Shown here: piece after piece, positions 59,516 to 64,000 of the stretch
How the letters are laid out: each line of letters begins with the position of its first letter
Position numbering within the stretch: position 1 is the first letter of the stretch
Assembly (NCBI GenBank): GCA_030035585.1
Contig: CM057462.1
Location: forward strand, 98,415,234 to 98,479,233
Source: Dugong dugon
Taxonomy: Eukaryota; Chordata; Mammalia; Sirenia; Dugongidae
DNA length: 64,000 nt
Direction: 5' to 3'
Translations under genes and position numbers: made by a program
The notes under the pieces: generated by a model
What the model saw: the letters and a program-made list of their open reading frames with translations, nothing else
What the model was told of the DNA's origin: nothing
Database searches by the model: none

Positions 59516-59703
59516 ACAAACCTGTTGCAAGGAGTCGATTCCAACTCGTAGTAACCACTTGTGCTACAGAGTAGAACTGCTCCATAAGGTTTTCTTGGCT
59601 GTAATCTTTACAGAGGTAGTTTGCCAGGCATTTCTTCCATGGAGCCCCTGGGTGGGTTCGAACTGCCAACAATTACATTAGCAGCACAAATTTCTTGTAC
59701 CAC
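59516..59703 (-). repeat. AfroSINE
   Basis: 'ggagtcgattccaactcgta', 'ctgctccataaggttttctt', 'ggctgtaatctttacagagg' and 'gagcccctgggtgggttcga'. It carries the 'gtaatctttacagagg' middle block of another AfroSINE subfamily than its neighbour 24 bp to the left. The order of blocks at its right end is decayed. Confidence 0.85.
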
Positions 59704-60480
59704 ACAAGATCTTCACTCCAACTTCACTCAAGATTCTTATATATAAATATATAATCATATATATATACATATATATATATATATTAGCTTATAGGTATCT
59801 TGACCTTTCTGTCTGAAAACTTGAGATTTTTCTTTCTATCTTTAAATTTACAAAATCTTATGTCTAGGTGCATGTTTGTTCTTTTAATCTGTCCTACCAG
59901 GAATTAAGTGCAACCTTTGAAAGTTTACAAACTCCTTTAAGTTTATAAAATCAAGTCTTTCTTCTTCCCCAGGAATATTTTTGTTGAATTGTTTTTGAAT
60001 TTGCATAACCACTACTTGTATTCCTTTCTCTTTTTCTGTAAATTCTATCATTGGCATGTTACATGTTGGATTTTTCCTCAGAATCTCTTATCTTTTCCAT
60101 TTTTAAGATTTTGCTCTGAGCTTTTGTTGTTTTTGTTTCTTCTACTTAATCTTGAAGAACATTAATTCAGGTCTCAACAATTATCATAGTCTCTTCAGTT
60201 TACCTATCAAACTGTTAAGTTGGAAATCAAGATTTGTAGATGATATTTTTATTTCCAGAAAGTCATTTTTGTGTTTTATCTGAATCTTTTTCAGTGATTC
60301 TATTACTTTTTTATTCATGTTGACATTTTTCTCCTCAAACAGTTATATTTCATTGGGCATCTGAATTTTTGATCTTCCTTTTTCTGCAGTTGTGGGACAC
60401 CTTTTGATATGTCAGGATTTTTCTTTGTCAGCTCACCAGAGCTGAGTCCTGGTCTTTCAAACGCCCTACCTAGTGTCAGG

Positions 60481-62436
60481 CCCATAAGCAATGGAAGGCA
60501 AAGCATTCTCTACCCCTGGGAGCTGACACTGTGTAGCAGGTAGTCTGGGCTGACAATGCCCAGTCTGGTCATCAGAAGGAAGCCTTCCAGATGGCCCTAA
60601 CCTGCAAACTCAATAAATTTCTTTATTCTTTAATCCAAAACCAAAATCTTGGTATCTCACTGTCCTCCATCTTACTGATAACCACAGAATGAATGACCAG
60701 AGAGTGAAAGAGGTGAACAAGCTTATGTTGAAAAGAAGAGCTCTGTCCTACTTCCAGCTTCAGCTACACAATAGGAAACAACAGAAGAGGGAACATACCA
60801 TGATTGTGTCCACTAGTTAATGAAAGCAGTCATCATGTGTATCTGACCAATCAAGTGAATAATACTCCTCCTTCAAGAATAATGAGAAGAGAGGCAGGAA
60901 AATGAAATCATCCCTAGGATTAGGAGAAAAAACTCCCTCTCTCTCTAAAGACCTACATCACATGTTAGAAGTAATGATGGAAGTAAAAACATAAATAAAG
61001 CATAGTCATTGTTATCAAAGAGATCAATGACCACTAGAGAAATTAGACAGATAATCCAAATATTATAAAACAAACAGGCATGTCATATTGGAAGTTTATT
61101 CAAGATGATATGGGACATGGGGAGAGTATCATAAACTCTACCTGGTAGGTTTCATAAAGGTTTCCAAGAAGAGGTAATGTTATAGTAGAATCTCAAATTA
61201 CATTGAACGATTAGGAGTTTGCCAGGTACGGGAAAATTTATCTTTTGCAGAGGAGCAACCTGTGCAAAAAATAAAGATATGAAATAGCATAAAAATTCTT
61301 AGTGTAATTAGATATCTGGACCCAAGCAGTACAGCACTGAGATATTAGGAAGGAAAAGCAATATGGGTTAGAAAGCGACGGTCATAAAAAAATAGAAAGT
61401 CTTCTACATCATTTCAGCAGTTTGAGTTTTGTCCTACAGGCGATGGGGTGTCAATGGCAACTTTGCTTTTCCTAATTTACATGGGAAATTTATCCCAACA
61501 GTTTTAAGAGAGATTAATAAATTTAGGAAGTCACAAAATCAAAGAGGATAAAACAAGAAAAAGTAGATTACAATGTATTATAAAATGGCAAAATTATGAT
61601 AACACCATCCGCTCCTATCCTGTAACACTCCTGGGACTTACCGAAGCAGTAATTAGCTCTAAAGGTCATAAGGCTAAATCAAAGTTTCTAAGTACTTTCT
61701 TACAAACTTGATTCCAAATAAACAAAGCAGTATAAAAAAATTTAAAGATTGATTGGGGCTGCAAAACTGGCTAATTATTTTCTGCTATCAACAAAGGCTC
61801 AACATCAAAATAATAGTAAGAGTTTGTAATGCACAAGAAAGATGAAAATTGGTGGTAATCGGAGCATCAAAGCATCCAGGGTGAAAAGCCGGAGGAAAAT
61901 TACTTTTTATGACTGATTTCAATAACAATACATCTTGATTTTTTTTTTTTAAATTGAATTTTACAATAACATTAAAGAATCTTTTTCCCTTGAGATGGTG
62001 GTTATGACAATTGAAGGCAATCTTAAAGGCAAAGTAACAGTGTCTATTAAGTCTGTGATATTCCGAATGAATTTACTCAGCTTCCTTGAAAAAAATAATA
62101 AAAAGCTTTGAAGACTTTTGGGCCATGTATCCTTTTAGGAGGAAAAATAATTCCAATCAATTAGCATTTGATTTCAGTGTTGTTTTCTATGGCTGTGCTT
62201 TGTTTTTCTTATTTCTCCATACGTTTATTATGTTGAAAATAAATTGTGTTTAGTAAAATTTAAGTAGCTGATAACTTGTAAAGCTATCTAAAGAAGAGCT
62301 TTGTACAATTGCTAAGCACTTGTCAATATTTTCTCTGTGTGCTTGTTGCATTATAAAGAACAGGAATTTTTAAGTGTGGAAGAATCTCTTATTGTATGTG
62401 ACTGGACAAAAAGAAACGGGGGGGCTGCAGAAGATG
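60481..62436. other. Mostly unassigned interval with an L2-like segment
   Basis: At about 60990-61500 'gaagaggtaatgttatagtag', 'ttaggagtttgccaggtac' and 'gttttgtcctacaggcgatgg' (in pieces) resemble antisense L2 of the same kind as 52855-54230. Elsewhere there is no gene or repeat I can name. Confidence 0.4.
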
Positions 62437-62888
62437 TCTATATTGGTTTCCTAGAACTGCCACAACAAAATACCATAAATTGGATGGCTTATAAGAACAA
62501 AAATTTATTGTCTCAAAGTTCTGGAGGCTAGAAGTCCAAATCAGGGTATCAGCTGTGCTGATTCCTTCTGAGGGTTCTTTGAGAGGAACTGTTTCCAGGC
62601 CTCTCTCCTATCTTCTGGTGGCTCCCAGCAATCTTTGGCGTTCCTTAGCTTGTAGATACATCTTCACATGGCCATCTCTCATCTGTCTCCCTGTCTCTGT
62701 GTATCTTTTCCTCTTTTATAATGACACCAGACATAAAATGTTAGAACTAATCCTACTCTAATATGACCTCATGTTAACCTAGTTGATAACATCTTCAAAG
62801 ACCCTATTTTCAAATAAGGTCACATTCATAAGTATAGGGGTTAGGACTTTAACATATCTTTTTGAGGAACACAAATCCACCCATAACA
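62437..62888 (-). mobile_element. MLT1-type (MaLR) LTR, nearly complete
   Basis: Minus-strand start TGTTATGGGTGG. On the + strand: 'ttcctagaactgccacaacaa', 'aattggatggcttataagaa', 'ttctggaggctagaagtcca', 'cttcacatggccatctctc' and 'aaagaccctattttcaaataa' (in pieces). The antisense polyadenylation signal lies near 62500 ('tttatt'). The order and length (452 bp) fit an MLT1 LTR. Confidence 0.78.
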
Positions 62889-63900
62889 CTGCCTGAGGAA
62901 ACATTCTAAAGGAGTTAATTTCTAGCCTACACAACTATTTGCAAAGCTCAGATACATATTCAGAGTATTTTAAAGCCCAGGAGAAATCATGTTCTAGTCT
63001 CTGTTCTCAACATTAATTCACAGGTGATATCAGGCTATAAAGAACGACATTTAGGAAGGAATGTTGCATGGTGTTGAGAGGTTATGTAGTGTTATTGAGA
63101 ACTGAGCTAAGCCAATTAAGTCACAGATAATAGTAGCTCCCGGTAAAGTCTGAGGTGGGAGGTGTTTGCTACTCTCCATAACCTAGCTGCCAGGTAATAA
63201 AGAAAGCAAGTCACAGATTGTTCCTCAAGTTCTGCCCTGAACACAGACATTTATTAGATTAACATTTATTAGCAAAGCTAGAACAGAACGCGTTTTTACA
63301 ACCTGTTTTCTACATTTGAAGAATTCCAAACTCTATGTCCTTAGGGGTTCCAACCACTTAAAGAGATTTTGATGAAAACACAGAAAAATTCCTGAGAAAA
63401 GAATCCTTCTTGGCATAATGCAATCCAAAGTCCTCGTAAAACCAATAGCTGCACATGGGACCAATCGGGATATCAAGAACACAGGTGCCATCTCTGAGGG
63501 AAGTAGGAAACAAGCAAGAGTGAGGAAATCTCTGTCAACCATTTTAGTCAAATTACATATCTTGAATATCTTCATTTTCACAAATAAGAACACTTTAAAA
63601 TAAATTATAATAATTAATAAGACACTAATTTCCCCAATAAAAACTCATATTTTTGCTTACACCTATTGGCTACTTAATAAAATCAATAATAGATCAAGGC
63701 ATTAATAGCAAAAGGATTTACAGAAGCCATCTTTGGAATGTGTTTTTTTAATCATATTTTAGCTAACCACCCCCTAGACTCTAAAGTCCTGAAATCCTGG
63801 TAACTTACCACCCCAAGAGCTAAACTTTAAATGACTGGTACGCTTATACTATCACATTAAGTATACTAAAGTGCTTTAAAGTAAATTATAGGTCTTCTGT
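62889..63900. other. Unassigned interval
   Basis: An 86-codon minus-strand frame (63333-63593) with a hydrophobic middle is present. On that strand two 'ctaataaatgt' blocks (about 63253-63285) could be polyadenylation signals downstream of it. I recognise neither a gene nor a repeat. It could be a decayed LTR or a processed-transcript remnant; no poly(A) tract supports the latter. Confidence 0.35.
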
Positions 63901-64000
63901 AAAAAATGGACAATGAATAAGGAAGACTGAAGAAAAATTGATGCATTTGAATTATGGTGTTGACAAAGAATATTGAATATACCATGGACTGCCAGAAGAA
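63901..64000 (+). mobile_element. RTE LINE fragment running off the window
   Basis: 'gacaatgaataaggaagact', 'gaattatggtgttgacaaag' and 'ataccatggactgccagaag' match the RTE ORF C-terminal part of the + copy at about 18290-18380. It continues past the right edge. Confidence 0.88.

Larger units (their letters stand above)
57560..60480 (-). mobile_element. Old L1 (L1M-type) remnant, ORF2 endonuclease region toward ORF1, interrupted by AfroSINEs
   Basis: On the + strand 'aaagcattgcttttgctgcat', 'ataaatgtttattacatcaag', 'ttgattgcagcattaaaatc', 'atttacgattattatgtaat' and 'gaaaatctctgtctttaatgg' follow, in order, the antisense of the L1 endonuclease-coding region. Further right (59800-60480) sequence such as 'ctgtaaattctatcattggc' and 'gcagttgtgggacacctttt' resembles antisense ORF1. 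Coding capacity is long gone. It is interrupted by three AfroSINEs and two TA-rich simple repeats (59250-59289, 59738-59785). The right part is less certain than the left. Confidence 0.5.

Noticed and set aside
59738..59785. TA-rich run as a replication or attachment element
   Set aside because: Simple TA/CA repeat typical of mammalian intergenic DNA; nothing around it supports a special role.

Overview
The window looks like nuclear DNA of an afrotherian mammal, most likely an elephant or close paenungulate relative. Three repeat classes point there: (i) tRNA-derived AfroSINEs, whose 3' half carries the recognisable 'tctactctgtccta' and 'gagtcg.aatc.actcgatgg' blocks; (ii) RTE-clade LINEs with (CAA)n-type tails; (iii) an L1 lineage with a long 3' UTR that differs from human or rodent L1. 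Ancient mammal-wide repeats (L2, MIR, MER20, MLT1-type LTRs, old L1M fragments) fill most of the rest. I found no host protein-coding gene, tRNA, rRNA or CRISPR array. Every long open frame I could identify belongs to a transposon, on its sense or antisense strand. Repeat names are by recognition, not by database search.

Layout. 1-10114: two + strand L1s head to tail, a 3' piece and then a nearly complete copy, ending against a piece of a MaLR-like LTR. 10326-14739: mostly unassigned DNA with an AfroSINE, MIR and L2 pieces, and a 461-bp internally deleted RTE flanked by a 12-bp target-site duplication (TSD). 14740-20280: a nest in which a minus-strand RTE is split by a full-length + strand RTE (6-bp TSD) and by an LTR (5-bp TSD). 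20961-24280: a complete LTR-PBS-noncoding-PPT-LTR provirus of MaLR/ERVL type with a leucine-tRNA-like primer site. 25935-28090: MIR and an old L1/HAL1-like ORF1 remnant split by an AfroSINE. 29909-38216: a nearly full-length minus-strand L1 whose 5' UTR carries two tandem promoter monomers. 38225-44600: old L1, MER20, an isolated CpG-rich island (39995-40470) and an RTE 3' fragment. 45430-64000: L1 3' UTR fragment, several AfroSINEs, L2 RT remnants, MLT1 LTRs, an inverted pair of MaLR-like LTRs (55958-57122), a long old L1 with three AfroSINEs in or beside it, and the start of another RTE copy at the right edge.

How the parts relate. L1 and RTE are autonomous non-LTR retrotransposons that reverse-transcribe at nicked target DNA. 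AfroSINEs and the short RTE derivative have no coding capacity and would need a LINE machinery in trans. All LINE copies here are disabled by stops, frameshifts or lost catalytic residues. The most notable observations are the nested RTE/RTE/LTR structure, the bipartite RTE derivative, the monomeric L1 promoter, the duplicated terminal module in the L1 3' UTR shared by three copies, the near-palindromic LTR pair, and the lone CpG island in a transposon desert.
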